From Geomicrobium sp. JCM 19039 (GTDB lineage: Bacteria; Bacillota; Bacilli; Bacillales; Marinococcaceae), in the NCBI RefSeq assembly GCF_000698145.1, contig NZ_BAXB01000002.1, positions 248,001 to 312,000 on the forward strand: a stretch of 64,000 bases of DNA, written 5' to 3'. Positions within the stretch are counted from its first letter, which is position 1. Every line of letters begins with the position of its first letter. Below, piece by piece: positions 1 through 10,599 of the stretch. A program made the position numbers and the translations under genes. The notes beneath the pieces were generated by a model. The model made no database searches and had not been told where the DNA came from. It saw only the letters and a program-made list of their open reading frames with translations.

Positions 1-43
1 CTGCACGAGGTAACGTTTTGCTTTTACTGTATGAAATGTTCAT
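1..43 (-). CDS. Start of a leftward gene cut by the window edge
   Basis: On the minus strand an ATG at 43 is preceded by a purine-rich GGAGTTGAAGGA and opens a frame that stays open to the window edge (14 codons, beginning MNISYSKSKTLPRA). The opening resembles the N-terminus of some small GNAT acetyltransferases, but 14 residues are too few to assign a function. It lies just downstream of a broken membrane-protein frame on the same strand. Confidence 0.3.
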   Translation of the reverse strand, partial: MNISYSKSKTLPRA

Positions 44-60
44 TCCTTCAACTCCAATGT

Positions 61-263
61 TTACTGTTTGTTCATTGATGTAGAGATTTTGTGCAATTCG
101 ACATAAATGAGAAGTAACCAGCCTACGATAAATCCTAGTAAATTGTTTGAGCAGTTTCAAAGTTCAATGACAGCAAATCAAGAAACGTGTATAAAACAAG
201 TATTAAAATAACGCCACCGAGGGCACTAAAAATCAATCGTAAAACGATGGCTTTTTCAATACT
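61..263 (-). pseudogene. Small membrane-protein frame, interrupted
   Basis: Two minus-strand frames join into one plausible hydrophobic protein. The first (about 263 to 135) contains a membrane segment including FSALGGVILILVLY and ends at TAG 135-137. The second contains LLGFIVGWLLLIYVEL and ends at TAA 61-63. One indel near 137-145 would connect them, giving about 67 residues with two membrane segments. No good start codon is visible upstream, so the N-terminus may also be damaged. I do not recognise the family. It may be a real gene with sequencing errors or a remnant. Confidence 0.3.
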
Positions 264-391
264 CCCCTACATAGAGTGTATATAGCGACTTCCCCCTTTA
301 TACTATTCGAAATAAACGATTAATTCAATCTATGGTATGTGAAATTTAGGTTGTGTTCGGATACCCTCTTCAATTAGCATCACAGGTAAAA

Positions 392-422
392 CAAGAAAAA
401 ACCGCCCTAGGCTGGACGGTTT
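392..422 (-). terminator. Rho-independent terminator, leftward
   Basis: AAACCGCCC (399-407) pairs with GGACGGTTT (414-422) with one mismatch, loop TAGGCT. On the minus strand the stem is followed by TTTTTTC. It lies about 110 bp past the stop of the 105-residue gene and probably ends the leftward transcript. The rest of 264-533 shows no gene that I can support. Confidence 0.6.
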
Positions 423-533
423 ACTTGGTAGGGTCAAACAAAAGGTGGTCTAGCGCTTACCAATATTTGAAGCACAAGTTAACCATAGCATAGACCTAGT
501 ACAATGATCAAATATAAACACTCAAATATATAA

Positions 534-851
534 TTAGCGGAATTTGGCTGGCCATTGTCGGAATACGTCAACCCCGCGACCACCGGTAATGGAAACTTCC
601 GCATCATTCGTTTGTTGCTTAACTTCTACACGATAGACGAGATGACCCGATTGATTGTCTTTTTCAAATAGTTCGAGTGTGTATGATTGATTGTTTCCCT
701 CTTGCACACGATGTGACTTCCACGGCAGTAGCAATAACTGCTCGTGCATCTGTTCCAGCTGTTTTAATACCTTCTCTTCACTAACGTTCCCTTCGTTGTC
801 CAAAACCGCAATCGGTTGGTTGCTACGCTTCGTTGTTGTATATTTGTTCAT
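534..851 (-). CDS. Hypothetical protein, 105 residues
   Basis: The frame starts at ATG 851 behind a strong ribosome binding site (AGGAGGGAG, about 6 bases upstream). The product is soluble and mixed-charge, with no signal peptide or membrane segment. Its middle has a predicted helix (VSEEKVLKQLEQMHEQLLLL), followed by alternating polar/hydrophobic beta-like segments and a C-terminal GGRGVDVFRQWPAKFR. I do not recognise the family. It lies 70 bp downstream of the old-yellow-enzyme gene on the same strand and could be the last gene of the carotenoid transcript, with the terminator at 392-422 closing the unit. Confidence 0.65.
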   Translation of the reverse strand: MNKYTTTKRSNQPIAVLDNEGNVSEEKVLKQLEQMHEQLLLLPWKSHRVQEGNNQSYTLELFEKDNQSGHLVYRVEVKQQTNDAEVSITGGRGVDVFRQWPAKFR

Positions 852-921
852 GGTGCTTCTCCCTCCTGTTGGTGTGTCTCTCTTCTACTTCTATACCGCA
901 AATGACAATCGGGTAAACCTT

Positions 922-2036
922 TTAGATAAGTTCGTTTTCGCGCTCTTTTGAATAAGGAATGACTTGATCAAGTTGGCCTTCTTTTAATTTTGTTGGCCAC
1001 GCTGAATCTGCAAGTAAGGAGCGACCGATGGCAACATAATCGAAATGACCTTGTCTGATCTGCTCCTCAGTCCAATTGATGTTGTCAGTGATGGACGGGG
1101 CATGGACTTCTTCGCTTCGGTATGCGCGGTCAATACCAATTGAACCGACAGCAATTACCGGTTTCCCCGTCAAATGTTTTGTCCAGGCAGCTAAGTTCCG
1201 CTCACTGTCTTCCTCCGGGAACTCCGTTTCCCAAATGCGACGAGTGGAGCAATGGAAAACATCAACACCAGCATCAACAAGCGGCTTCAAAAACGTAGAT
1301 AATTCCTGGGAATTGCGCGCAATCTTTGCTTCGTAATCAGCGCCTTTCCATTGAGAAAAGCGAAAAACGATCGGGAATTCAGGGCCTACAGCTGCTCGGC
1401 ACGCACGCACAATATCAATGGCAAACGTCATTCGTTTTTCAAGGGATCCACCATATCGATCAGTACGGTGATTTGTACGTGACCAGAAAAACTGATCAAT
1501 CAAGTATCCGTGTGCCCCGTGAAGTTCAATCCCATCGAAACCGATGTCTTTTGCATCTTTGGCCGCATTTGCATATTGGTTTACTAAATCTTCAATATCG
1601 GATTCAGTTAACTCATGAATTCCTTCTACCGGTTCCCCTTTTAAGCTGTAGCCAGATGGCTTACTGGAGCTGCTTAGGGGTTTGGCAAACTACCTGCTTT
1701 TCTCGCTGCCCCGACATGCCAAAGTTGTGGAATAATCTTACCGCCGGCTCGATGAACCTCGGAGACAACTTGTTTCCATCCTTGGAGCGCGTCATCACCA
1801 TGAAAACGTGGAATATTTTCAGACATAACCGCCGCTGGATGATTGATTGCTGTGCCTTCGGTAATGATTAAGCCGACACCGTTGGTCGCGCGTTTTGCGT
1901 AATAACTAGCCACATCTTCACCTGGGATGCCTTCTGGTGAAAACATTCTTGTCATCGGAGCCATTGCAATTCGACTTTGCAACTGACTGTTCTTAAACGG
2001 TACGTGTTCGAGTAGTATGCTACCTAAGTTGTTCAT
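922..2036 (-). CDS. NADH:flavin oxidoreductase, old yellow enzyme family (one frameshift)
   Basis: This is an FMN-dependent ene-reductase-type TIM barrel. The N-terminal part (2036 to about 1680) has the family opening IAMAPMTRMFSPEG and later PQLWHVG. The second part has the substrate-binding HGAHGYLIDQF with the His-x-x-His pair, TDRYGGSLE, and the phosphate-binding end DYVAIGRSLLADSAWP. The frame breaks in the GGGG run at 1677-1680; restoring one base gives about 371 residues, normal for the family. ATG 2036 follows GAGGGGAC. It overlaps the 3' end of crtO by 17 bp, so it is transcribed with the carotenoid genes. Whether it acts on a carotenoid intermediate is not known; an independent stress-linked ene-reductase is equally possible. 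Confidence 0.85.
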
Positions 2037-2547
2037 GTTCGTAAGTCCCCTCTTTTGCTCGTTTTCGTTTTTTCATTCTCACGACTCTCAAGAGCCGACC
2101 ACGGTTGAAGCGTTGCAATATAATGATGGGTACGTTGATCACGAGTGCATAAACGACCATGAGCCAAGCTGCCCATAATGGATTCCATAAAAAGAATAAA
2201 GCTGCAGGAAAAATACTTAACCAATGAGTAACTTCCGCACGTTTTGATTCCGTGATAAAGTTGTCAAAATAACCAATACTCCGGTCTCGCAATTCCCTCT
2301 TTTCAAAACCACCCTCAAACATTTTTGCACCGTCAGGAACGATATGTTTCCACTTCTTTACGCGTGTTAGAGATTGCCAAATCTCCCCTTCTCGCTCCCA
2401 ACTTCCGATACGTAATAAGCGGAGGTTCTTTTGAAAAAAATGATCTGGAACTTTTAGCATTGCGTAAGAAACGGCGATATGAAAGAAACCCCAAGCCACA
2501 ATGTTTACGACGAGAAGCCAAACGAATGAAAGTTCTACAAGTGGCAT
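2020..2547 (-). CDS. crtO: Glycosyl-4,4'-diaponeurosporenoate acyltransferase
   Basis: In the staphyloxanthin pathway CrtO esterifies the sugar of glycosyl-diaponeurosporenoate with a fatty acid at the membrane. The 175-residue product has an N-terminal membrane helix (residues 5-27), the conserved-looking stretch KMFEGGFEKRELRDRSIGYF, two more hydrophobic segments around FPAALFFLWNPLWAAWLMVV, and a basic tail. The start is ATG 2547 with TAGGGGG upstream, 10 bases after the crtQ stop; an upstream in-frame ATG at 2580 lies inside crtQ and has no ribosome site. Length and gene context match CrtO. The frame is intact. Confidence 0.85.
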   Translation of the reverse strand: MPLVELSFVWLLVVNIVAWGFFHIAVSYAMLKVPDHFFQKNLRLLRIGSWEREGEIWQSLTRVKKWKHIVPDGAKMFEGGFEKRELRDRSIGYFDNFITESKRAEVTHWLSIFPAALFFLWNPLWAAWLMVVYALVINVPIIILQRFNRGRLLRVVRMKKRKRAKEGTYEHEQLR

Positions 2548-2557
2548 AAAAATCCCC

Positions 2558-3667
2558 CTACACTCGGATTTTCCGACCACGCCAAGTGACCGTTTGCTTC
2601 ACTTTTGTATAATAGACTGACCGCATAAATAATAGGGTAAAGAAAACAAAGAAGAAAAAATGCAGTGGATATACCCACCAGTGAAATCTTCCAATCTGCC
2701 GACCGACCGTATACAGTTGCAACGTAAACAGTGCGAACAACAGTACACTCATTGCGACAAAAACAACATTCCCAACGACTAGGGAAAGGACGAGTGCAGG
2801 CAAAGCTAAAAACCCACCGCTAATCCACAGGCTGATTAGTGTTGTGACGAAGGGGTGCGTCGATTGTGATGCGGTTGCGAAATTCTTTGTCCATCCTTCA
2901 ATAAGTGGTCGCAACCCTTCAGGATACATTTGAAAATGGATCAAACCTTTACCACTGAAACAGTCGACAGGCAAATCAACGTGCTGGTAAGCCTCACCGA
3001 GTGCCAAATCATCCATCACTGCTCCGCTAATCTTCTTATGTCCCCCCGAAGCGAAATAATCTGTACGGTTCGTCACGATACATGGCCCAAACGAGCCCGC
3101 TCCTTTAAAAGACCACGGGGTAAATACATTCATCCCTGCCATTACGATCATATTAAAAATAAAGGATAGGTTTTCAAATGGCTTTGTAACCGTATGAAAC
3201 GGTTGTACGGAGAGGATGCCGCGGGAACCCGACGTTTGATAAGCACCGATGAGCTCATCTATGCTCGTGTTTTTGTAAAAGCGCGTGTCTGCATCCAGGA
3301 ACAATAAAATTTCACCACTCGCGGTGGTTGCTCCTTGCCAACATGCCGCAGATTTACCAATCCAACCGTCTTCCACTTGTGTATTGGCAATCACCCGTGC
3401 TCCAAATGAGCGGGCAAGATCCGCTGTCTGATCGGTAGAGTCGTCGTCAATGACGAGCACTTCCACGTTCGGGCGACTTTTAGGCTGAATGGACGCGAGT
3501 AGTGGGCCTAGCCGTTTTTCTTCATTTCGAGCTGGGATAATAATGGATACTTGTGCTTCGCGAGACGTTTCATGCGGTTCATCTGCAATTTTAGGCATGC
3601 GCCAAAGCATGAGCAAACAACTCACAGTTGCCATAAAAACGAAAGCAAAACTAACGATTAGCCCCAC
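2558..3667 (-). CDS. crtQ: 4,4'-diaponeurosporenoate glycosyltransferase (GT2)
   Basis: CrtQ transfers glucose to the carotenoid carboxylate. The 369-residue protein begins with a membrane helix (residues 3-22), then a family-2 glycosyltransferase domain: VSIIIPARNEEKRLGPLL near residue 41, VLVIDDDSTDQT, the DxD-type FLDADTRF around residue 125, and AVMDDLALGE. Three hydrophobic segments follow in the last 100 residues. The likely start is GTG 3667, immediately after the crtP TGA in the same frame, with a GGGGG ribosome site about 14 bases upstream. Translational coupling to crtP is likely. The gene is intact. Confidence 0.88.
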   Translation of the reverse strand: MGLIVSFAFVFMATVSCLLMLWRMPKIADEPHETSREAQVSIIIPARNEEKRLGPLLASIQPKSRPNVEVLVIDDDSTDQTADLARSFGARVIANTQVEDGWIGKSAACWQGATTASGEILLFLDADTRFYKNTSIDELIGAYQTSGSRGILSVQPFHTVTKPFENLSFIFNMIVMAGMNVFTPWSFKGAGSFGPCIVTNRTDYFASGGHKKISGAVMDDLALGEAYQHVDLPVDCFSGKGLIHFQMYPEGLRPLIEGWTKNFATASQSTHPFVTTLISLWISGGFLALPALVLSLVVGNVVFVAMSVLLFALFTLQLYTVGRQIGRFHWWVYPLHFFFFVFFTLLFMRSVYYTKVKQTVTWRGRKIRV

Positions 3668-5173
3668 TCAATCATCGTTCGCCCCCTGTTCAGCTTGAAC
3701 GATACGTTCGCTAACTTGTTGACCGCTCAGTGTAACCATTGGCATCCCGCTACCTGGATTTACCGTACCGCCAACAAAGTAAAGGTTTCGATATTTGCTG
3801 CTCTGTTTCGGGTGTTTGAATCCTTGGTTTCGTTTTTTATTAGAGACCGTTCCGTAGATTGACCTCGATGGGAATAATAATTGCGTTCAATATCTTCAGG
3901 CGTCCAGAAGTCTTCTGTAATAATGTGCTTTCTTAAATCTTCCAACCCCATCCGCTCCAGCTTTGTGAGCACAACATCGCGAAATGCTTCATAATCAGCG
4001 GTTGTAAACGGACGGTCTTGGATCGGCGGGATGTGCGGGAGAATTTTAATGTTTTCGCACCCAGCAGGTGCTTGTGAAGGGTCTGTTTTGTTTACATTCA
4101 CAAGGTAAATCGTCGGATCTGTAGGCAGTTGCTTATCGTGAAAAATCCGCGTCATTTGTTCTTTAAGGTTGTCTGGATAAAAGAAATTATGATGAGCGAG
4201 CTCGGGATACGTCCGATTCACACCGATGTGCATGACTATACCCGAACTAGAAGGCTCGAATTTTTTTTTCTAATTTTTCTACAAACGGTTCATCCTCTTG
4301 CAATAAATGTTTGTACGCAGGAATCACTTCCATATTGGATACGAAATAATCCGCATGAATCTGTTCACCGTTTGCGAGCTTAGCGCCTACAACGTGATGA
4401 TCTTGTGTATGTAACCGTGTGATCTCTGTCGATGGATGAAAGTCGACCCCTACTTCTTTTCCTAAACGGACGAGAGCATCTGCTAACTTGTGCATTCCGC
4501 CGTGTATGTACCATGCGCCTTCTTTATGTTGCATATAAAGAAGCATGTTCAATATTGCCGGAGCGTCGTACGGTGAGGATCCAACATACTTAATCATATA
4601 CGCCAGCATATCCCGTAAGTGTGGGTTTTTCATCCGCTTATCAATGCCGTCAAACATTGAATGAAAAAGATCAAATTGCGTTAACGTCTCTTTCATTCCA
4701 TGATGATTGAGAATATCACGAACGTTGTCACTTCCTCTGCCAAAATACCCTTTCTCTGTTACATCGTATAATTTTTTGGAGTAAGCCAACAGCTTTTCAT
4801 AGTCTTTCTTATCTTCAGCCGTTAACGAAGGATTATGTTCGGAAAACATCTGTTGTAGATTCTGGTGCAGATCGATCTTTACACCGTCAGGAAAAAATGA
4901 ACGCCACTCCACATCTAACCTGGATATCGTAACATAGTCACTCATGCGTTTATCACTACGATGAAAAAGCCGCTCAAAAATCCGCGGCATCGTTAAAATC
5001 GACGGACCGAGATCAAAACCGAATCCGTCTTGTTCCAAACGATTAAGCTTACCACCTAAATGGGCATTCTTCTCGTAAAGAGAGACGTCGAATCCTGATT
5101 GTGCAAGTGAAATTGCAGCTGATATGCCGCCTAGCCCACCGCCGATAACGACGATTTTCTTCGAGGTTGTCAC
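3668..5173 (-). CDS. crtP: 4,4'-diaponeurosporene oxidase (two frameshifts)
   Basis: CrtP oxidises the terminal methyl of 4,4'-diaponeurosporene toward the carboxylate. The N-terminus has the dinucleotide-binding [19 protein letters not shown] and [11 protein letters not shown]. The middle has [16 protein letters not shown] and [10 protein letters not shown]. The C-terminus, in another frame, has [20 protein letters not shown]. Two one-base errors split it: an extra base in the T9 run 4261-4269 and a lost base near 3861. Corrected length is about 501 residues, against about 497 for S. aureus CrtP, which it follows closely over its length (KYVGSS-YDAPA, LPHIP-IQD-PFTT). It starts at ATG 5173, 16 bp after crtM, and abuts crtQ. 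Confidence 0.88.
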
Positions 5174-5189
5174 ACTCGTCTGCCTCCAT

Positions 5190-6068
5190 TCATGATTCGG
5201 ACTGAACAGTCTCGAGTGATAACTCTCCCGTAAGTCGAATCATTTCTTCTTTTGGTACATAATTTCTTGTCGTAAAACATTGATAGTCATTGTCTCGCAC
5301 CGCATTTAAAATGGCACGGTAAACGGTAGACGCATAACCGACAGGTAATTGGCTGTCACTATCAAAATGGTGAAGCACGCTCATAAATTCATCGTAGCGA
5401 CTTTCTGCGCGTGTGGCCATTTGTTCCCAAAGCATAATGAAGTTGTCGTTAATCGTTGATGTTGATAAATCCTCAATCGTGTAAGCGAATCGATTCATTT
5501 CTTGTACAGGTAAATAGACGCGCGACATCTCACGATAATCCTCGCCTATATCCCGGAGAATATTCGTAAACTGCATACCGATACCGAGGCTAATTGCTTG
5601 AGACGTTAAATCGCGATCCGTCTCACTTGCGATAATTGGCAGCAACATTAATCCGACTGTGCCCGCAACATAATAGCTGTACTGTTCAACGTCTTCCACC
5701 GTTTCTAATCGCTCAAAAGCAATATCCATGCGCTGACCCTTAATCTGATCGAAAAACGGCTGAATATCCATTTCGTAACGTTGAAATACGTCTCGAAGAG
5801 CTCGCCACATCGGTTGATTAATCACATACCCTTTTTGGAACAAGCTTAAATCATGCTCCAGTTGATCTACATCATGTAATCGTTTACTCGCCGGTGCATG
5901 TTGGTCAGCACGATCGTCTGCAAATCGACAGAACGTATAGATGGCAAAGACAGCCTTCGCTTTCTCTTTAGGCAATTGCTTAAATGTGAAATAAAAGCTT
6001 TTCGAATTCTCTTTAATGATGGATTCACAATAGGTATAGTCCCGTTCAAGCTGTGCTAGATTCGTCAT
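5190..6068 (-). CDS. crtM: 4,4'-diapophytoene (dehydrosqualene) synthase
   Basis: CrtM condenses two farnesyl diphosphates head-to-head to 4,4'-diapophytoene, the first committed step of C30 carotenoids. The 292-residue protein carries both Mg-diphosphate motifs: FCRFADDRAD near residue 45 and ILRDIGEDYREMSRVYLP near residue 170, plus SKSFYF near residue 23. The start is ATG 6068 after GGGAGGG; an upstream in-frame ATG at 6110 would overlap crtN. It begins 13 bases past the crtN stop. Length is typical and the frame is intact. Confidence 0.92.
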   Translation of the reverse strand: MTNLAQLERDYTYCESIIKENSKSFYFTFKQLPKEKAKAVFAIYTFCRFADDRADQHAPASKRLHDVDQLEHDLSLFQKGYVINQPMWRALRDVFQRYEMDIQPFFDQIKGQRMDIAFERLETVEDVEQYSYYVAGTVGLMLLPIIASETDRDLTSQAISLGIGMQFTNILRDIGEDYREMSRVYLPVQEMNRFAYTIEDLSTSTINDNFIMLWEQMATRAESRYDEFMSVLHHFDSDSQLPVGYASTVYRAILNAVRDNDYQCFTTRNYVPKEEMIRLTGELSLETVQSES

Positions 6069-6081
6069 ACCGATCCCTCCC

Positions 6082-7604
<1,523 letters not shown>

Positions 7605-7629
7605 TCATTTACCGCTCCATTCGTTTCAA

Positions 7630-7827
7630 TTACTCTGATTGTGGATTTCTTAAGGCGTGTACATGTGAAACGATAAATGTTTCTAAATCGATCTGTGCGT
7701 CCCCTTGATCGGCGAGACGATGCTCATCAAATGCTCGGCCAATTCCTACATAGTCATGCTCGTATACTTGAGACTGTCCAATTTTCATTGCATCTAATAC
7801 ATTTTTAATATGGGATATTTTCACCAT
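7630..7827 (-). CDS. Hypothetical protein, 65 residues
   Basis: A short acidic protein (MVKISHIKNVLDAMKIG, then a charged helix-rich tail ending ALRNPQSE). ATG 7827 follows GTGAGGTGC; an in-frame GTG at 7839 is also possible. It has no membrane segment or known motif. It lies 28 bp upstream of crtN on the same strand, so it could be the first gene of the carotenoid transcript. Its upstream region shares an exact 15-mer (7830-7844) with that of the 137-residue gene near 56.3 kb. I do not recognise the family. Confidence 0.55.
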   Translation of the reverse strand: MVKISHIKNVLDAMKIGQSQVYEHDYVGIGRAFDEHRLADQGDAQIDLETFIVSHVHALRNPQSE

Positions 7828-7944
7828 AGAAATGTGCACCTCACAATTTAGATGGATTGTATCGCTACTTTATTCACTGTTATAAAGTGCCATTCCCCTT
7901 CTGTTCATTTTAAAACCTTTTCAGAGTAAAATACTCTTCTTTCC

Positions 7945-8561
7945 TTACTGTTTTGACAAAACAGACCGAATGTATTCGTCGACTTTTAAAGGATCTTCTC
8001 CAATATGGTTTGCTCGTTGCTCATCTTTATCTAATTTGTTCATTGCCGCTCGATAGACTTCTTCCATTTGCGATTTTGGAACAACGACGACACCATCTCT
8101 GTCTGCGACAACGAGGTCTCCTGGGTGAACAACAACCCCGCAAACAGAAATGGGTATTTGCAGTTGTCCTCTGACATTCTTTTTCCCTGCTGCAGGCGTA
8201 GTACCTAGCAAAAGACCGGGAAATTAAGCGCTTGTATATCGGAAAGATCCCGGATAACGCCATTAACAACAATTCCGCCAAGTTTCTTCGTTTTTGCGAG
8301 CCCAATGATGAAATCCCCGGCAATCGCAGCATTTCGTTCTCCTTTACCGTCAATAACAAGCACATCACCAGGTGACGCAGCTCCAATCGCCTCGAGCACA
8401 CTCACATTTTCACCACCTGGAATACTGACAGTAAACGCTCGTCCCGCTGTGTGCCACGACGCGGTTAGCGGAAAAATCCCTTGACTCATATGATTCAAAC
8501 CTGACAAACCATCAGATATCGCTGTCGTCGGCAACTCTTTAAATGATTCCCACGTAGACAT
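7945..8561 (-). CDS. RraA family protein (one frameshift)
   Basis: RraA-like proteins include regulators of RNase E and 4-hydroxy-4-methyl-2-oxoglutarate/oxaloacetate aldolases; in Gram-positives without RNase E the aldolase role is more likely, but the substrate is unknown. From ATG 8561 (AAAGGAGTGA upstream) the protein has TTAISDGLSG, then PGDVLVIDGKGERNAAIAGD and GIVVNGVIRDLSDI, which carries the conserved Gly-x-x-Arg-Asp. The second frame has VCGVVVHPGDLVVADRDGVV and VPKSQ. The break is a probable lost T in the run 8210-8213. Corrected length is about 205 residues. It follows the 53-residue membrane peptide gene by 22 bp. Confidence 0.82.
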
Positions 8562-8583
8562 GTTTTCGTTCACTCCTTTACGT

Positions 8584-8745
8584 TTACGTTGGTTTTTTAA
8601 ATGCGACAGATCCAACACCAAATAATAGCCCTAAGCCGATGCCGACTGCGAGATTGTTAATGAGCAATCCAACGACCATACCGATCAAAAAACCAATCCC
8701 AATTCTAGCGGCAATCTTCTTGTTCTTTTCTTTTTCTTCACTCAT
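8584..8745 (-). CDS. Small glycine-rich membrane protein, 53 residues
   Basis: ATG 8745 follows a strong AGGAGG site. The product starts with a charged head (MSEEKEKNKK), then a long hydrophobic glycine-rich stretch with repeated small-residue spacing (ARIGIGFLIGMVVGLL, NLAVGIGLGLLFGVGS) that could form one or two membrane helices of glycine-zipper type, and ends AFKKPT. It is encoded directly upstream of the RraA-like gene and probably co-transcribed. I do not recognise the family. Confidence 0.65.
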   Translation of the reverse strand: MSEEKEKNKKIAARIGIGFLIGMVVGLLINNLAVGIGLGLLFGVGSVAFKKPT

Positions 8746-8897
8746 GAGAAAAATCCTCCTGTTCTAGATGTATTCACAATGTATCATACTCGAGTCACTG
8801 TAGAATCTAGAAAGGCTTACAAGTTTTTGATTTTTTTTCGTCAATCACTTCGCTTGTTACGTTGTCTAAAGAAAGCAACCGTTAAGGAGCGTTTATC

Positions 8898-10121
8898 GTG
8901 ACAGAAACCGTTTGGCGCAACAAACCGTATGGACTGATGATTGCATCGCAAACATTTTCCTCGTTTGCAGATTGGATGTTTCTCCTCTCCGCCCTCACGA
9001 TTGCAGGCGTTCATCTGAATGCGAGTTCTATTGAAATGTCGCTTTTAATGCTTGCGTTCATCTTACCTCAACTTCTTATTTCTCCGATTGCTGGAAGTCT
9101 GAGTGATCGGTTTGACCGGAAACGAGTGATTATCCTTTCGAATATCGGCCGATCAGTGGTCGTCTTATGCGTTCCGTTTGCCGTTTTTAGCATGTGGCAA
9201 TTGATGATTATCATGGGCTTGCTTAGTACGTTCTCCAGTCTTTTTATTCCTGCAAAAAACGGAAAGCTCAAAGAAATACTAAGTGACGACCAATTGCAAC
9301 AAGGCGTTGCAATTAGTGGAATGATCGACAATGCAAGCAAAGTACTCGGTCCTTCGCTTTCCGGCTTCCTGCTCGTACTCTTCTCTACCCAGTCTTTGTT
9401 TTTGTTTATTAGCGGAAGTTATGTTCTATCTGTGCTCACACTCTTATTTTTAAATAAGAGTGTACCAATTGAGCAAACAGAAGAAAAACCCGCGGTTTCG
9501 TTCAGCCAAGGATTCCGAGAAATCCGTGCTCACACCTCTATTTACACCGGCTTAATGGTACTTGCAACGTGCATGTTTTTCTTACAACTCGTCGATTCTC
9601 AACTCGTGATCTTTCTCACTCAAACGATGCATTCCGCTGAGCAGACGTTAGGAATGGCGATAGCGGCAAGTGGGTTCGGAACACTCATTGCAGCGTTTTA
9701 CTTGAGCAAAAAACCACTTGTGCATTTTGAAAAATATCAACGCGTTGCTACAGGCGTATTAGGGTGTTCCTTTTTATTCATCTTAGTCGTAAGTGTACTA
9801 CCTGAGGAATTAATGATGGTATTGATCCCCATTTGCTTTTTGTTTGGCGGAGGAGCTTTTGGTTGTGTGCTTGTGTCGTTTCAAATTTACGTGCAAAAAA
9901 CGATTCCTGTCAAAAGTACGGGTCGCATATTCGGTGCGATTTCAAGCGTAACGAGCGGTGCATCGATTTTTGGCTTATTGCTCGGTGGAGTAAAGGCTGA
10001 ACTGTTTGGCGTCCAGTTTGTCTACTTCGTCGTCGGTACGGCTCTCGTGTTGTTGTCACTGGATTTATTTATTAAGCAACGGGCGGTTGCGCGTCGAAAT
10101 CGTCAAAATCAAACGATGTAA
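8898..10121 (+). CDS. MFS transporter, drug-exporter type
   Basis: This 407-residue major facilitator protein has about twelve hydrophobic segments. It starts at GTG 8898 behind AAGGAGCG. The loop between helices 2 and 3 carries a signature-like SDRFDRKRVIILSNIGRS, typical of enterobactin/macrolide-exporter-like MFS_3 proteins, and PAKNGKLKEIL follows helix 4. The C-terminus is basic (KQRAVARRNRQNQ). The substrate cannot be told from sequence. It is transcribed divergently from the small membrane gene and probably together with the following lipoprotein gene (45 bp gap). A 26-bp palindrome lies inside the gene at 9438-9463. Confidence 0.85.
   Translation: MTETVWRNKPYGLMIASQTFSSFADWMFLLSALTIAGVHLNASSIEMSLLMLAFILPQLLISPIAGSLSDRFDRKRVIILSNIGRSVVVLCVPFAVFSMWQLMIIMGLLSTFSSLFIPAKNGKLKEILSDDQLQQGVAISGMIDNASKVLGPSLSGFLLVLFSTQSLFLFISGSYVLSVLTLLFLNKSVPIEQTEEKPAVSFSQGFREIRAHTSIYTGLMVLATCMFFLQLVDSQLVIFLTQTMHSAEQTLGMAIAASGFGTLIAAFYLSKKPLVHFEKYQRVATGVLGCSFLFILVVSVLPEELMMVLIPICFLFGGGAFGCVLVSFQIYVQKTIPVKSTGRIFGAISSVTSGASIFGLLLGGVKAELFGVQFVYFVVGTALVLLSLDLFIKQRAVARRNRQNQTM
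9438..9463. repeat. 26-bp palindrome inside the MFS gene
   Basis: ACACTCTTATTT is followed after two bases by its exact complement AAATAAGAGTGT. The stem is 12 bp with almost no loop, so it is better suited to cruciform formation or protein binding than to an mRNA hairpin. It encodes part of a hydrophobic helix, so chance is possible. Confidence 0.5.
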
Positions 10122-10166
10122 CAATGAAAGACCGTTCACCGTCTAATCGAAAAAAGGGGTGTTGCA

Positions 10167-10583
10167 ATGAGTTGGAAACGGCTAGCGGTTCTTTTTCTCA
10201 TAATCTTATGCGCAGCGTGTACCGATACGAGTGATCCGTATTCAGATGATTATGAATCGACACTAGCTACTGCTCATATCGATTCGGTCGCGTTATATGA
10301 AATGGTTAGCTTCAGAGAGGTCGGCGAGCACGTCGTGACATTTCGTGACACCGACACCGTTCAATCCATCCAAGGATTAATCGTTGAAAGAGAGAAAGAG
10401 AGTCAACCGAGTGTTGTTGATACGGTTGACCCTCCGTATTTACTCGATTTCGACGGCATCAAATACCATCTTTGGCTTTCTGAACAAGGGGTTGCAAGCT
10501 TTCAATATACAGAAAACAACGATGCTCATTTTAGCTTTACTGAAAACGAAACCGAGCAACTACGTCCGCTGCTCGGCATGTAA
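10167..10583 (+). CDS. Hypothetical lipoprotein, 138 residues
   Basis: The N-terminus MSWKRLAVLFLIILCAACTD is a signal peptide with lipobox LCAAC, so the mature protein should be lipid-anchored on the outer face of the membrane with Cys at residue 19. The mature part is acidic with beta-like segments (VVTFRDTDTVQSI, YLLDFDGIKYHLWLSEQG) and ends ETEQLRPLLGM. Folding and role are unknown; the pattern resembles small Bacillus lipoproteins that bear a single beta domain. ATG 10167 has AAGGGGTG upstream. It is probably co-transcribed with the MFS gene. Confidence 0.75.
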   Translation: MSWKRLAVLFLIILCAACTDTSDPYSDDYESTLATAHIDSVALYEMVSFREVGEHVVTFRDTDTVQSIQGLIVEREKESQPSVVDTVDPPYLLDFDGIKYHLWLSEQGVASFQYTENNDAHFSFTENETEQLRPLLGM

Positions 10584-10599
10584 TTGCTCGGTACGATCG

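Noticed and set aside
1326..1871. 181-codon rightward frame opposite the old-yellow-enzyme gene
   Set aside because: It is antisense to a clear enzyme frame, with no ribosome site and a composition typical of reverse-strand shadows.
8210..8213. Programmed frameshift in the RraA-like gene and similar sites in other genes
   Set aside because: The runs are short, lack slippery heptamers or stimulatory hairpins, and affect many unrelated genes, so sequencing error is the simpler reading.
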